Notes under the pieces: model-generated | The model's database searches: none | Told to the model about the DNA's origin: nothing | What the model saw: the letters and a program-made list of their open reading frames with translations, nothing else | Position numbers and translations under genes: made by a program | Part shown: piece by piece, positions 21,720 to 32,999 of the stretch | Position numbering within the stretch: the stretch's first letter is position 1 | Layout: every line of letters starts with the position of its first letter | Source: Trichobilharzia regenti | Taxonomy: Eukaryota; Platyhelminthes; Trematoda; Strigeidida; Schistosomatidae | Length of the DNA: 64,000 nt | Direction: 5' to 3' | Assembly (NCBI GenBank): GCA_944472135.2 | Contig: OX235266.1 | Coordinates: 13,991,925-14,055,924, forward strand

Positions 21720-23160
21720 GATCACTAAAACCTTGATTGACGGCCAACGTAAGGAAAGCAAGTGAATCAACTAACTTCTTGTGAACATATAAGTCAGGTT
21801 TCTTAATGTAGATTCCAAAAGCCTGACTCAAGAATATGTAATAGACGAACTCTTGACTGAGGTAAAATTAAGATTAGTCGATATATACGGTAGATGACTT
21901 TGAAAGCCGCCTCGGTAACATCAATCTCGTGTTCTGTATCTACAAAATGAGAGAAGACAGAACTATGAATGGACTCTGTTTATACTTTACTTAACTGCTA
22001 TGCAGGATGGTGTTCGGAAATCAGAAGATAATCATGTTTAACTGTACGGCTCATGTGAACGGCTGTATAGGAACAGTTAAATTGGTAGATATACATTGAA
22101 GAGGCGAAATCAAGCAGTTTACCTTTAACTCTCGGGTGCAAAATACATGTAATTTTGAAGACACAGCATATTTTTCTGCCACTGAATGCTCTTTTTTTTT
22201 ACAGCCACACTCCTTAAGCGTTGTGTTAACATCTCACTGATGTTATCCTCGACGAATTAAAGTTGTAAGGACAAGACCTTTCTTCTTCAGAACTGTTAAT
22301 ACTTTGCCCTACCATGGCTTCTGATTCAAATTCTTATCGATGATTTTTTTCTGTGTAACAGTTCTCATTTATAAACTGTTTAATAATATTAAGCTCTTTA
22401 TTAAGACATTCTTGAGAGTAGATTACTCTTGCTCTGTGGACAAAGTATTTTATCAGATTACGTTTGTATTTCTAAGGAACGACGAGGCTGAGAAATGAGT
22501 CTATTAACTAGTTGATGTGGGTTCTCTATTTACCCTTCTTCTTAGTGTATACCGCCCACTTTTCTTATAATAAGGGATGTCTAGAAATGAAATACTGGAG
22601 TTTCTTCCTTTCTCGATGGTAAAATTTATTGAAGGATGCACATCATCAAAATTTGTCCAGGATGTTCTTTGCTTCCTCCTCATTTTTCATAATCACAAAA
22701 AGGATCCTCCATGCGCCAATAGTAGAATTCTAGTTTTTCAGTGATATCTTGCAAAGGCCCATTTTCTAGTTTTGCGAAGGAAATGCCGGCTTGAATGGGT
22801 CCTAGTGGTGAACCCACTGCCACACCATCAATTTATGTGTACATTTAGTTCTTTATTAAATAAAAAGTGAACATTCATTGTATATTTCAAAAGAAGCTCT
22901 CTCATAAAACATTTAAGAATGCTGAAATAGATGTTTTGTCTCTTATGAATACTTCACATACAAAGTCTACTCTTTCCATAATTGGTACGCACTGGTGAAT
23001 ACGGAAGATACATCACATGATATCATGAATTTATTGTCAACATTTAAATTTTTTATCCATTCAACAAGCCTAAAGGTATCTGCGTTTACGCCATGTCTCA
23101 CCAATTCATCATGTAGACGCTCTAAGCGTTTACCTAGCCATTTCAGAAATATGAAATAGC
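21720..23160 (-). mobile_element. Penelope-like element, RT and endonuclease, decayed
   Basis: Minus strand. About 22830-22660 encodes GVAVGSPLGPIQAGISFAKLE followed by an FYYWRMED-like remnant where the YVDD box is expected. About 21950-21790 encodes TEHEIDVTEAAFKVIYRI and the C-terminal part of the endonuclease. The left-most coding sequence is the C-terminus and the right-most is the RT N-terminal part, which reaches to within about 40 bases of exon 4. The branch and pyrimidine tract of exon 4 lie just beyond. Confidence 0.65.
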
Positions 23161-23198
23161 ATATATTCTTTCGTGTTTACTACATTCTTCTTTTATAG

Positions 23199-23364
23199 GT
23201 ATCGTTATCTCGTGTATGGTTTAGTGATGCAAAATAATAGACAGCTGGCTGGATTCACGAGTCGTGTACTGTGGGATATGAATTATGATCGTACATTCTG
23301 TGTAACCTTAAACAATTCAACCTATTTTATTTCACTGGCTTGTTTCATTGTGTATAAAGAGTAA
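23199..23364 (+). CDS. Tctex1-domain dynein light chain, last exon
   Basis: The exon follows cttcttttatag, completes the split codon from exon 3 (phase 2), and ends with TAA at 23362. It encodes residues 255-309. YRYLVYGLVMQ, SRVLWDMNYDRTFCVTL and YFISLACFIVYKE correspond to the beta strands of the Tctex1 fold, including the usual W-D pair and the final hydrophobic strand ending in V-Y. The whole gene then has 930 nt of coding sequence (309 aa), divisible by three. DYNLT proteins dimerise and bind dynein intermediate chain; this one has about 190 extra N-terminal residues. No AATAAA is visible before the RTE copy at 23455. Confidence 0.88.
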
Positions 23365-23454
23365 AATACACAATATATACACACACGTTTTTTCCGTTAT
23401 ATTACTGATCTATTTCTGAAGAGTCATTATTTCAGACGATAGAAGATGAGAGAC

Positions 23455-24430
23455 TTGGTATTGCTATTATTATTTTCTTTAATTCCTAGAGGAACATTAG
23501 GCTTCAGCTATGCGTCTCCGTTGCGTTCGATTCCGTGCTAGAGTTTTCACCTAGCTCCAAGTCTGTCCACATGCTTTCATCTCCTCTTCACATGACCTGC
23601 TCCAAGTCACCCTTGCACTGACGACCAACTCGCAGCTTCCCTTTCGGGTTCCACTTGAGCGGTGGCTTGTCTAGTGATGTCACTCACTTGATGGTTTCCT
23701 CAGAGTACGGCCAGCCAATCCACCTCCATTTCTTCCTAATTATTTCTTGCACAATCGGTTCGTTCTGGGTTGGCTTCCTCCCAGAGATCCCCATTGCTGA
23801 TGTTTTTTGGCCATCTGATCTTGAGTTTCGAGCGAAGGCAGCTAGCTGTTAATGAAGGTCTGTAGTTTGTTGGACGTTCTCTTTATGAAGTGCAGTGCAA
23901 GTCTCCGATGCGTATAGTAGCACTGACTTCACATTGGAGTTGAAAACCCGGGCCTTATTTTTGATGGTGAGTGCTGTTGACCTCCACACATACTTAAGAG
24001 TAATGAAAGCTTGTCTTGATTTTCCGATTCTGGCTTTGATATCCTCATCAGTTCCGTCCGCCTGTAGTTGAAACGATGCTTCCTAGGTACGTGAAGGAGG
24101 CTGTTTCTTTCAGGTTCCTCCCATTTATGCTGGCTGATTGTTGTCTGTTGCTGTTGTTGCTGTCGATGTGTTTGTTGGCCAGGAATCGTCATCACCTCTG
24201 TCTTTTCTATGTTTCCCTGAAGTCCTATCTTGTTGCTTTTCACCTAAATATCTTCCAGTTTGTGAGAAATCAGACAGTTATACCATCGGTGAAATTGAGA
24301 TCGAGATCCTCCAGGTATTTTGCGTGGGTCCATTTTATGCCTGTTTCCTCATTGCCCGCTGTTTCTCTCATTATCCAATCTACTAAAATCAGGAAAATCA
24401 TTGGCGATAGGAGCAAAAAATGTGTACACC
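23455..24430 (-). mobile_element. RTE-like element, 5'-truncated and decayed
   Basis: Minus strand from the RT palm (about 24430, with DLDFTDGI-type remnants of the FADD box near 24300) through QQQQQQTTISQHKW, NRRRTELM and the C-terminal domain to the tail at 23470. A remnant frame is 24243-23929. The same order of blocks is seen in the intact copy at 62864-64000. Confidence 0.75.
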
Positions 24431-24639
24431 TTATCTTCAACACTCCATATTTGCACAGATCTTCCGTGTTGTGCGTGCCAGCTACTTCTGGCTTTCTTTC
24501 ATATTGTGTTTGTTTGTACTCCTTTCACGTCTCCCATGTATCTCCCATGTATCATTAATTTGCTTTCTCTGACATCAAATCTGTCTCCCTGTTATTTGAT
24601 TTTTTACGCTATATATACATATACTACTGATAAATGTTA

Positions 24640-25990
24640 TCACTAGTTTCGAACGGTTTTACCCCTTCTTGTTATAACTTGGTCCCGCCTCCCTTATCCC
24701 ATTTACGAAGTTGGCTGATGCTAACCATTTTTCTGCTTATTTCCTTTTTTGATAGTATAAACTGGACCACATCTCTCGATGACAGTGTATGTCGCTCGCC
24801 TCCCAATTCGGGGTGAGTTTCTGTGAACTTGCCCCATATCTACCTGCTCTTTTTCTTTTTCTACACTTTACTTGACCGCCGGCCTCAAACATCATGCATC
24901 ATATCTTCTCTACTTGTTCTGATTTCACAACGTCTTTCCGCTACTTTCACAGCCTCTTCATATTCCACTGCTGCTAGAATGGTCAGTTTGTGCTGTGTAT
25001 TGGTAGTCCTGGTTTACTGTCATACATCAATTGAAATGGTGAATTCTTTGTCGTTTTCTAGTTGGACGCATGATGTGTGCGAAGGATCAACGGAAGCTCT
25101 AGCTTCCAGTTACCTCCCTTCGAGGCCATCCATCCCTTACAGTTCACGGTTATTTCTCTCTTCTAGACCACTCGTCTGGGGATGATATGGTGTTCATCTG
25201 ATATTCCTGATACCCAACTATTGAAAGCGGGAAGTGAATTCTTCACTTTCAAAACAAGGACCCTGATCTGGCAATATCGTCTTTGGTATACCACGGTCTG
25301 AAACGATGTGTCGAACTTTTGCGTCAGGCACGATTCTCGTGAGTTGGCTAGGGATTGCGACGGCATCTACCCATCGTGTAGCGTGTGCCGTCATCATTAA
25401 GACGAACTGATTGCCACTAGATGTCTGCGGAAACGGACCCATCACGTCTACGGACTACAATTCACCTACTACCGTCACTGAAATCGACTGCAGAGTCGGT
25501 CGTATGCACCGATCTCCTTTCATCAACTGGTACTGCGGATATCCAAGTACATATTTCGCCACATTTTCTCTCATACCCGGCAATTGCATACGTTGTTCTG
25601 GCTACTCCTGCATGTGCTAGCTGGTGACATTAGTGTGTCATCTCATGGCGTAGAGAGTGAAGTATTACCGCCAAACCAGTTCCCATCGTTATCTCGCCAA
25701 GTCAGAGTTCCGTAGATGTTCACTCTTAATCGATCTTTCTATCTGAGTAGCGTTTTCAGATCTTTAGTCGCCGTAGGCTGGTTCACTTCTCTACCGATAG
25801 CGATTGCCTGTATAAGTGTATTGAGAGTAGGGTTTTAATTTCTGGCTGGGGGTAGGTCTTAACGCGTCTTGTTCCAATGCATGCACTCTGTAAATAATCT
25901 CCTGCTTTCGTCTTCCGCCGAGAGATGTATGGGATCGTGAAGTCATACCTCTGCATGCACAATATCCACGACGACATCCATTCTAAAATA
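24640..25990 (-). mobile_element. Gypsy-type LTR retrotransposon, pol fragment (RNase H to integrase)
   Basis: Minus strand, in order: an RNase H end with CMQRYDFTIPYI (25977-25783); the integrase zinc-binding region with LPGMRENVAKYV and PQYQLMKGDR (about 25590-25500); the integrase core with VMGPFPQTSSGNQF, ATRWVDAVAIP and LPDQGPCFESEEF (25445-25218); TPYHPQTSG (about 25190); and an integrase C-terminal remnant (YTIKKGNKQK, VSISQLRKW, about 24760-24690). RNase H before integrase is the Gypsy order. Frameshifts and stops are frequent and no LTR is recognised at either end. Probable function lost. Confidence 0.75.
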
Positions 25991-26530
25991 TAACCACACT
26001 ATCCTTTAATATTTTAGTTTTATTCATAGTTTAAAACCATGAATGGAGAATATGATACAATTGTGTAATAATATAACCAAGAAAGTGTTTTAACTGAGTA
26101 TAAACTGTTAATCTGAATCAGTATTTCAGCGAGAGAAAGCCGTTCGACCACACCCTAAGTGGTCAAGGTTCGATTTCCGACCAATGCACTCCTGAACCCT
26201 GCTTGCCTAACAGAAAGACAAGTAAAAAGAAGGGAGGTCGGGTACAACGCTAGTGATCCCACCGTATAAAAACCTGCAGCTTCAGTACTCAACGTTAAAG
26301 TCTTATGTTCGGCTCAGAATGCGAAAGAAGCATGCAGAGAAAAAGAGCAGCATCAACGGAAGGGAGTTTAAAACATCAGTCCTCCTGTTAACATACAAAA
26401 AAGAAACTTTTGAAACCTAAAATAGGATTCCTAACAAAGCAGGAATAAACGTGACATCTAAACGCGCAAAAACCCAATTAGAAACAAGCCGTGTCGGTTA
26501 AAATATCCTAAACAAAGCAATAACTACAGT
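25991..26530. other. Unassigned sequence with a tRNA-like B box
   Basis: Positions 26165-26205 read 'caaggttcgatttccgacc', a good match to a pol III B box, with an imperfect A-box-like region about 40 bases before. No second copy is in the window, so I cannot call it a SINE. No gene seen. Confidence 0.3.
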
Positions 26531-26554
26531 TTTTGCAGAATAAAGTGGTACCAT

Positions 26555-26873
26555 TGTGGTGAGAGCAGGCTGCTAGCCGATTGGTTGGCACTAATCTACG
26601 TTAAGGTCTAGGTCACTAATATGGGCCGTGAACAAGGCTGAGTCAACAACCAATCACAGCGAAGTTAACGTGGCAAAATATGATTCGCAGATAGAGAACT
26701 CTGTTTGTCAAGGAATCCCGAAACAACCAATCAGAAGCCTGCGTTTGTCTACCTAAACAACCAATCAGATGACTGCGCTTGTCTATAATAATGTTGTCTG
26801 AAATATGTATAAATACGTGTTGATTTTCATAATAAAACGATCTGTTGCCTGGCCCTTGTCTTCTGTTGTTACA
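26555..26873 (+). repeat. 5' LTR
   Basis: The LTR has three accaatca boxes (26680-26770 region), a TATA-like tataaata (about 26809), and AATAAA at 26831-26836 about 40 bases before its end. These fit promoter and polyadenylation signals of an LTR. 4-bp duplication CCAT directly upstream. Confidence 0.9.
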
Positions 26874-26897
26874 TTTGGTGTCGCTGCCTACCGACAA

Positions 26898-27317
26898 ATG
26901 AAAAGCCTATACCCTGCAGTTTTTGATGGAGACATATGGATCTTCGGGCAGGACTTCAAGGCTTCTGCGCAGTTGAGTGGCGTTCAAGATCTGTCAGCGA
27001 TGGAGCTGCTACTTGAGACGCTGCTGGGAGGTCGGGCGAAAGCAGCATATGAAGGTGTGGGCCGAAGTATGGACGAATGTTCGACAGGGTCAGGCAAACA
27101 GTTTCCAAAGTGGGAAGGACCATATATGGTCACTTCGAGATGGGGTTACGCAGACACAGTCGCAATGGCGAACAATAAGAGGCGCGTGAACGTCAGCGAG
27201 CTCCAGAAATGGATACAGCGAGACAAGCCAACGATGACGCCTGCACCAAGTAGATCAAGCCGACTTCAGTCGCACGTATTTGACGGGGGGACGAGTGTGG
27301 TGAGAGCAGGCTGCTAG
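26898..27317 (+). CDS. Gag-integrase fusion remnant of the short LTR element
   Basis: An open frame of 139 codons starts at the first ATG after LTR1. It begins MKSLYPAVFDGDIWIFGQDF and continues with a gag-like helical text (DLSAMELLLETLLGG). Near residue 60 it changes to FPKWEGPYMVTSRWG and VNVSELQKW. The latter matches the C-terminal GPY/F domain of Gypsy integrases. The joint is in frame, so a deletion removed the rest of gag, protease, RT, RNase H and most of integrase. The frame ends a few codons into LTR2. It is not expected to have enzyme activity. Whether it is translated is unknown. Confidence 0.7.
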   Translation: MKSLYPAVFDGDIWIFGQDFKASAQLSGVQDLSAMELLLETLLGGRAKAAYEGVGRSMDECSTGSGKQFPKWEGPYMVTSRWGYADTVAMANNKRRVNVSELQKWIQRDKPTMTPAPSRSSRLQSHVFDGGTSVVRAGC

Positions 27318-27614
27318 CCGATTGGTTGGCACTAATCTACGTTAAGGTCTAGGTCACTAATATGGGCCGTGAACAAGGCTGAGTCAACAACCAATCACAG
27401 CGAAGTTAACGTGGCAAAATATGATTCGCAGATAGAGAACTCTGTTTGTCAAGGAATCCCGAAACAACCAATCAGAAGCCTGCGTTTGTCTACCTAAACA
27501 ACCAATCAGATGACTGCGCTTGTCTATAATAATGTTGTCTGAAATATGTATAAATACGTGTTGATTTTCATAATAAAACGATCTGTTGCCTGGCCCTTGT
27601 CTTCTGTTGTTACA
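27296..27614 (+). repeat. 3' LTR
   Basis: Same sequence and length as the 5' LTR, as far as I can compare by eye. It is followed by the second CCAT and the rest of the PLE terminal repeat. Confidence 0.9.
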
Positions 27615-28650
27615 CCATCAGTGTTTATTTCGTTGCCTTCTCGTCAGCTGCTTACAGGGCAAAGACATTAGTAAATATATCTACAAAACAATGTTAACAT
27701 ACTTGCACAGAGTTAATTTTAAACAAAAACCAATCTATCAATATATGCATACAGTAATAATATATGCATATATACGTAATATTAAACACTATTCCGAACA
27801 ATAATAATCATACACTATGGAAACTTTTCAGCATTACGCATTCGGATGAAAGAGAGATGAAAAATACGCAGTGATCAGGGCAAAGAAAGACTGATAACTG
27901 TTTGTTTCTGGACGCACAAATCAGGTTACAGGCGCTTGATGGAGACGGCTTCAGCAAACTTGAGGAGAGAGAGAGCTCTTTTGCCTATTGAGAATTTTAA
28001 ACGACTTTTCCACATCCACCTCATGACCTGTGTCAAGGAGAAGTTTGGTGATGACACTTTTTAAAGCATTTCTTCCCTTTAGACGCAATCTTTTTGGTAC
28101 ATGTTCAGAAAATCGTAGATATGCCTTTCTTTCTGTCCTTCCAATGTAACTGCTCCCACAGATACATTTAAATTTGTATATACAGTTGGAGTTAACATAA
28201 GAGAGCAAGTTGTTCGATAGATGGAGACGAGCTTAGCTGCAGGATAGGCTCTGGCTAATGATGTACTCAGCCTTCTATTGATCATTGCTGCAATGTTTTT
28301 ATTTTTATATTAAGCTGAATGTAGATTGGCTTTTTACCCACTGCGATTTGTTTTACATTTGTGATTTCAGATCTTCCATACTTGTTGGTGAACCTTTAAG
28401 GGTACCCATTGCTCTTCAACATCTTTTCAAGAAACTCAAATTCTTCCTCGAATTTCTCTATAGAGCATATCCTCCTCTGTCTCTGTAGTACACAGTCTTG
28501 ACTAATCCTAGGTTTAAAGCTATTTGCACAAAAGCTATTAAAATGTAAGTATTGTCCATTCCAATTAGACTTTCGATAAATCGACTTCTGAAGACTACCG
28601 TCTTCTAGGCGTTGCATGGCAACTGATTAAACAAAAGAAATTAACCCATC

Positions 28651-29117
28651 TAATAAGTGAATGTAAGAACAAACAGTTCAGTGAAGAGTTGCTTTTCGCA
28701 AAGGGATTCATTTACTTAGCTGTACAATCGCAATTATACACACTTATTTGTGTGTGTGTGTGCCTGTGTGTGTGTGCCTGTGTGTGAGTGTACATTAGGC
28801 CTGTCAAACAAGAATAAAAATTAGTCAAGGCTATTGTTTACGTCATCAGAATGTCTCAAAAATGTGATAATTAATCAAATTGTAACTAAGAGAATGGTCA
28901 TGAAGATTAGTAAGTATTGACAAGGATTATGTAATATGGAAGACATCCAGAAAAATAAGAAGTTAATGAAAGAGCATGGAGATCAGTGTTCAAAACAAAT
29001 TGTGTATTAGGTAGAAAGAGTAAATAAAGGGTCAGTTAAGAAAAAGATGTCACCAAAATGTCATACAAAAATGCACAAATAGTACTGGTAACAAAGAAGT
29101 TGAACTTGGAATTATAC
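28651..29117. other. No gene; GT microsatellite
   Basis: A GT repeat with cc interruptions lies at 28748-28790. The rest shows no supported feature. Confidence 0.5.
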
Positions 29118-29764
29118 TCACAGTAGAAGGAGAGGATGGAGAAGTTTCTTGTGGGTACATGAATCAGGATTTCCTATCCGGATCATCAAGGCCTCGGCAA
29201 TGCAAAGTATACGAAAGCCTACCGTTTTCTCGAGGCTTGTCTTGACTTTGTAGATGACTTTGAGTGAATTGTCCTTACATAGTGAGCGACCAGTGTTGAC
29301 TGTGTGTTCAAGTATATAGCACTCTTTATTGATCCATTGTTGCCTTTCCATAGCCAAGAGGGATAATGTTCTTTTACTCTTTTAGACAAAACACGCACTA
29401 ACAGTCCTACGTGTCTCGCTACACAATAAGTAAGTGAAGTGGTCAAATGCGATAGTTTATCTTTCGAGTTGTTGAAGAACAATGGGCAGCATTAGAATAC
29501 CAGTCGTAATGTAGCACCATGGAATGTTCTTCTTCTTTAGGATGTCGATCAAAAGGTGTCGCCTTTGACCGTCACATTCATGTACAGCATCTTCTTCAAC
29601 ACAGAGAAGGGTTGTTCTTTGTCTATTTTCAGCTGTATTTGTTTATCTATAAAGCATGGTGGATAGTCATTCTCAAGTGGTGTCCTCTTTAAAAGTGAAA
29701 CCTCTTTTTCTACTGATTCAAGGCTGCAGATTCTGCGGATTCTCGCTGCAAGAGATATTATCAT
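29118..29764 (-). mobile_element. PLE group C endonuclease and RT end, decayed
   Basis: 29764-29549 encodes ARIRRICSLESVEKEVSLLKR, an RT C-terminal segment like that at 28440. 29482-29118 holds endonuclease text in two frames: CVARHVGLLVRVLSKRVKEHYPSWL, then LEHTVNTGRSLC, FRILCIAEALMIRIGNPDSC. Group C is assigned by likeness to 62000-62200. Confidence 0.65.
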
Positions 29765-30814
29765 GTTACGCTTGTGACTGATGGGTACCCAACTGTTAAA
29801 GTCTAATAACCTACAAAGATTGTCAGGTCAAATACACAGATCAAAGTAGTAGGCCACGGTAAGTAAGATTGGTGGAACAACAAAGCCTATCGAAATCTCT
29901 AACTGATATCAGCTCATGATGAAATCCTCCATGCAATCAAACAAAATCCCTACAAAAGCAATACTTGAAAACCTAGAATCGTGAATACTAGTAAGATAAA
30001 TTTGAATAAGGCATTTAGAAGACAAAATTCGCGAGATGATATCATTTTGTAGTGTCTTGACACAACCGCTTTACAACTTAAATCGTTAACAATAATAAAA
30101 TAAAGATCATGACAATTATTATTCAATTAAATAAAAAACAAAAGTACATACTAATGACCAACCATATTTAGATAGGTCATATTGTCCATGGTAGGCAAAG
30201 GTTGAAGTCTATGGTTTTCTGTACACACAGTCATTTGGAATATAGCTCAGCTATGGCACTACATCCAGTTACATGCAACCATACAATAGGATTTAATGAC
30301 CTGATAATCTTCAAATCTAATATAACAGGGTGAACAATGACAGTACACCTTTCCCATACATCTGAAAAATGCTACCATCGTCAGGATGAATGTGAAATAG
30401 GCGATAGAGCTACAAAAACTAAGTTTCGAAGATGTGTTGTTACCACTGACACGATTAGGAATATTTGTAAATAATAATACTGCTTCATTGTAAAGAAAAT
30501 TAATCTGAAATCAAAAACTACCAGAATATGCACATTTTACGCATATATCCTGTCGAGATACACTTATCCTGAGCTACAAGTTTTCGAAACCAGAAGATAA
30601 TTGAAGAGCAAAAAGGATAGTAAAACATATCTAGTCCACTCATTGTGTAGCTATCCTCTGGAAGTAAACAAAAGTCAACTCATAGTTAGGTGATGTCCTG
30701 TGAGACAACTTGTTTACATTATCCCATTGTTTACACCAAACTATCGTAAGGGTAACGTAGGACTCTGCAACAACTTACTAGAGTGGAATAATGTTCTTAT
30801 CCACACTAAGTGAA
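29765..30814. other. No gene; SINE F2 tail fragment
   Basis: Positions 29890-29985 match an F2 tail (aactgatatcagctcatgat, and 'ccctacaaaagcaatacttg'). From 29986 to 30814 nothing recognisable. Confidence 0.45.
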
Positions 30815-31740
30815 ATACTAATTCGCATCATCCTTGAGAGAATAAAAGATGTACTGGCTGCAAAACTCCGCCAGCCAGAATAAGCTGAATTCAACAAAGG
30901 CAAATCATGTGCTGATCAAATTACAACTCTACACATCATCATCATCATCACGGAACAAAGCATAGAATGGCAGTCAAACCTCTCCCTGTCTCAACTTCAT
31001 CGAATTTGAAAAGGCCTTCAGAAGACAGTTTTGGAAATTACTTCAACACTAAGGCGTGCAGTGATCAAAGCCTTATCAACTTCATTCAACAGCTGGCTAT
31101 GTGATACTGGTGCGTGTCAAAGGATCCACAATGGAAACCTCAGTGAGGCATTTGAAATGAACACAGGAGTAAGACAAGCTGGCTGTGTGCCTATTATTAT
31201 CACCAATAATATTTGTAATTGTGGTGCACTGAATTATGCATCAGACTGTGTACAGGGAGCGAGGAGACAGGAATACTCTGCACTGACCAATAAAAAGACT
31301 CGAGAATATTTGGACCTCGCAGATGGTATATGTCTAATGTCACACAAACTTGGAGACTTGCAGCAGAAAACCAACAAACTGGATGAAAAGGCAAGCAGAA
31401 AAGACTGGACTCCAGGTGAACATAGACAGGATAGAGGTGATGAAGATGACCATTCGACGAAAAGCAAAGACGACTGGCATCAACGGGAAAGATTCAACAG
31501 AGATTACTTCCTTCAGCTTTCTACGGAGCATCGTTTCAACAACAGCCGACTCCATAGATGAGGATGGCAAAGCTAGCCAGAATAGGAAAGACAAGATACG
31601 CACGCCTTCATCAATCTGAAACCATTTGGAAATATTCTACACTCAGACAGCATAAAAAACAAAATTTGAATTTTCAGTACAAATGTGAAGTCAGTCAATG
31701 CTTCTAAATTACTAGTCGAGCTCCGCTACACGACTTAAAT
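30815..31740 (+). mobile_element. RTE-like element, decayed RT fragment
   Basis: Plus strand. It begins in the RT fingers (IRIILERIKD-like, about 30825), then the motif A region (NFIEFEKAF, 31000), INGNL and a diverged motif B (31170), and DLADGICLMSHKLGDLQ where the active box FADD should stand. Here the box reads LADG, so one catalytic Asp is lost. It ends near 31740 inside the thumb. 176 codons are open at 31031-31561. Confidence 0.7.
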
Positions 31741-31975
31741 ATCTAACAGGATTATTATTTCAGTTACCCCCCCCCCACCATCATGATTAGTGACCAACTG
31801 TCGTGATATATTTAACCATCAGCTGTCTGCTAAGTGAGTTGGGTAGAATGCGGAATAAGTAATTCGGAGGCGACTGATTATTATCCCTCCATAACCTAGA
31901 TTTCAGCTTCACAGGCAATCATTACCCAATATGCCAGTAATTATTATAAGTACTATGTCGTCACGAACCAGCAGT

Positions 31976-32520
31976 ATTTGCGGAAATGTTTGGAAACCAA
32001 AGGACACTGGGCAGCCAGCTGTTTCGTCTTCTGCAGTGCACACCCACAACCCAAACAGTGATCTCACCCACCACCACCACCACCACCAGCTTATCAGACC
32101 AAGCTCGTTGATCATCTGGTCGATTGGGTCTAAATTCAACGACCCATGAATTCTGACTTATGTCAAACTGACGATATAAGTACAACCTCTAGGGTCCACG
32201 ATGTCAAGACGAAGTGGGGGCCCATCGAGGACACTGGTTGAGAGTAGGTTTTATACATCACGAATTAATGAAGTTAGAATTCACGGATCGTTGAATTTCT
32301 GCCCAAAAGGTTGAATGATCACCCAGCTTGTTTTAATGACCTTAAGATCTTGAATCTGACCCCTGGTAAAGTCATGGGTGTGCACTGGTGAGGTGTACCA
32401 TATTAGGACGAAACAGCTCTCCAGTACTCTCTGGTTTCTTTCAAGGATTCCTCCAACCTACGTTGGTTTATTATGAGATATGGCGCACTGAAATTAATTG
32501 AAATCCTTACAAAAGCCCAC
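31976..32520. repeat. SINE F2 fragments, minus then plus
   Basis: 31980-32160 holds minus-strand F2 text with the head replaced by a CAC repeat (32068-32087). 32235-32520 is a diverged plus copy ('cacgaattaatgaagttag', then 'actggtgaggtgtaccatattaggacgaaacag' region with a damaged hammerhead). An ATT microsatellite follows (32527-32552). Confidence 0.55.
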
Positions 32521-32659
32521 AATATAAATTATTATTATTATTATTATTATTATAACTGACATAATAGGTAACGACTCTATGTGAGGCGAAAATCTGGCCT
32601 ACAGCAGGCTTGGAACTAGACGCCTTTGAATTACTTGTTCTACGCTTTGCCGAATTAAT

Positions 32660-32878
32660 GACGATAAAAAAAAGCTAGAGGCTTGAAGTTTCGGTAGCAG
32701 TGGTGTTTATTTTTACAGGATGGGGTCACTAGCCTCATGCCCAACCTTTCCTTTTCACTAACGTTTATTTGCTGGCTTAGCGAAATAAAGGAGTGCCTTG
32801 TCGTCCGGGGATCCAACCCCGGGCCATGTTCATGGCTGGCGAGTGTCCTAACCGCTGTGCTACCGACGCACTAAACTG
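32660..32878 (-). repeat. SINE F3 with RTE-type body
   Basis: Minus strand: head (32870-32810, gtgcgtcggtagcacagcgg type, with a B box), body 'aaggagtgcc' reversed, and the end 'gcttgaagtttcggtagcag' reversed at 32675-32700. Matches 42330-42515. Confidence 0.7.
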
Positions 32879-32999
32879 AAATAGTAATCTTAAATCGTTG
32901 CGTCTCGAAGCGGAGTTTTTAAAATTGGCGACACTAACAGTTTGTGAGCCACCGATTTGAACTGCCACCCCTTACATGAATACCAGTCTGATAAACCAA

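Larger units (their letters stand above)
26555..27614 (+). mobile_element. Short LTR retrotransposon with 319-bp LTRs, internally deleted
   Basis: Two LTRs of equal length (26555-26873 and 27296-27614) begin TGTGG and end TTACA. I see no difference between them. A 4-base duplication CCAT flanks the element (26551-26554 and 27615-27618). The internal part is only 422 bases. After LTR1 comes TGGTGTCGCTGCC, a plausible primer-binding site complementary to a tRNA 3' end. Before LTR2 comes a purine run with six G (about 27285-27295). It interrupts the PLE terminal repeat. With no RT it must depend on a full-length relative. Confidence 0.9.
26531..28650 (-). mobile_element. PLE group B unit interrupted by an LTR element
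   Basis: A terminal repeat of group B (26531-26554 joined to 27615-27690, as at 55561-55690) is followed by minus-strand coding parts. 28617-28396 is RT C-terminal sequence (YRKSNWNGQYLHFNSF and ICSIEKFEEEFEFLEKML). 28285-27951 is the endonuclease, with YKFKCICGSSYIGRTERKAY and RFSEHVPKRL, ending near LLDTGHEVDV. The gap between 26554 and 27615 is the LTR element. Frames are broken between RT and endonuclease. Confidence 0.8.

Noticed and set aside
24076..25185. Several overlapping plus-strand open frames rich in Ser, Leu and Cys
   Set aside because: They are antisense to RTE and Gypsy coding sequence on the minus strand, which reads as RT and integrase. No domain on the plus strand.
28748..28790. 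Possible CRISPR-like or satellite array
   Set aside because: It is a simple GT microsatellite with interruptions; no spaced repeats. No CRISPR array is present in this eukaryotic window.
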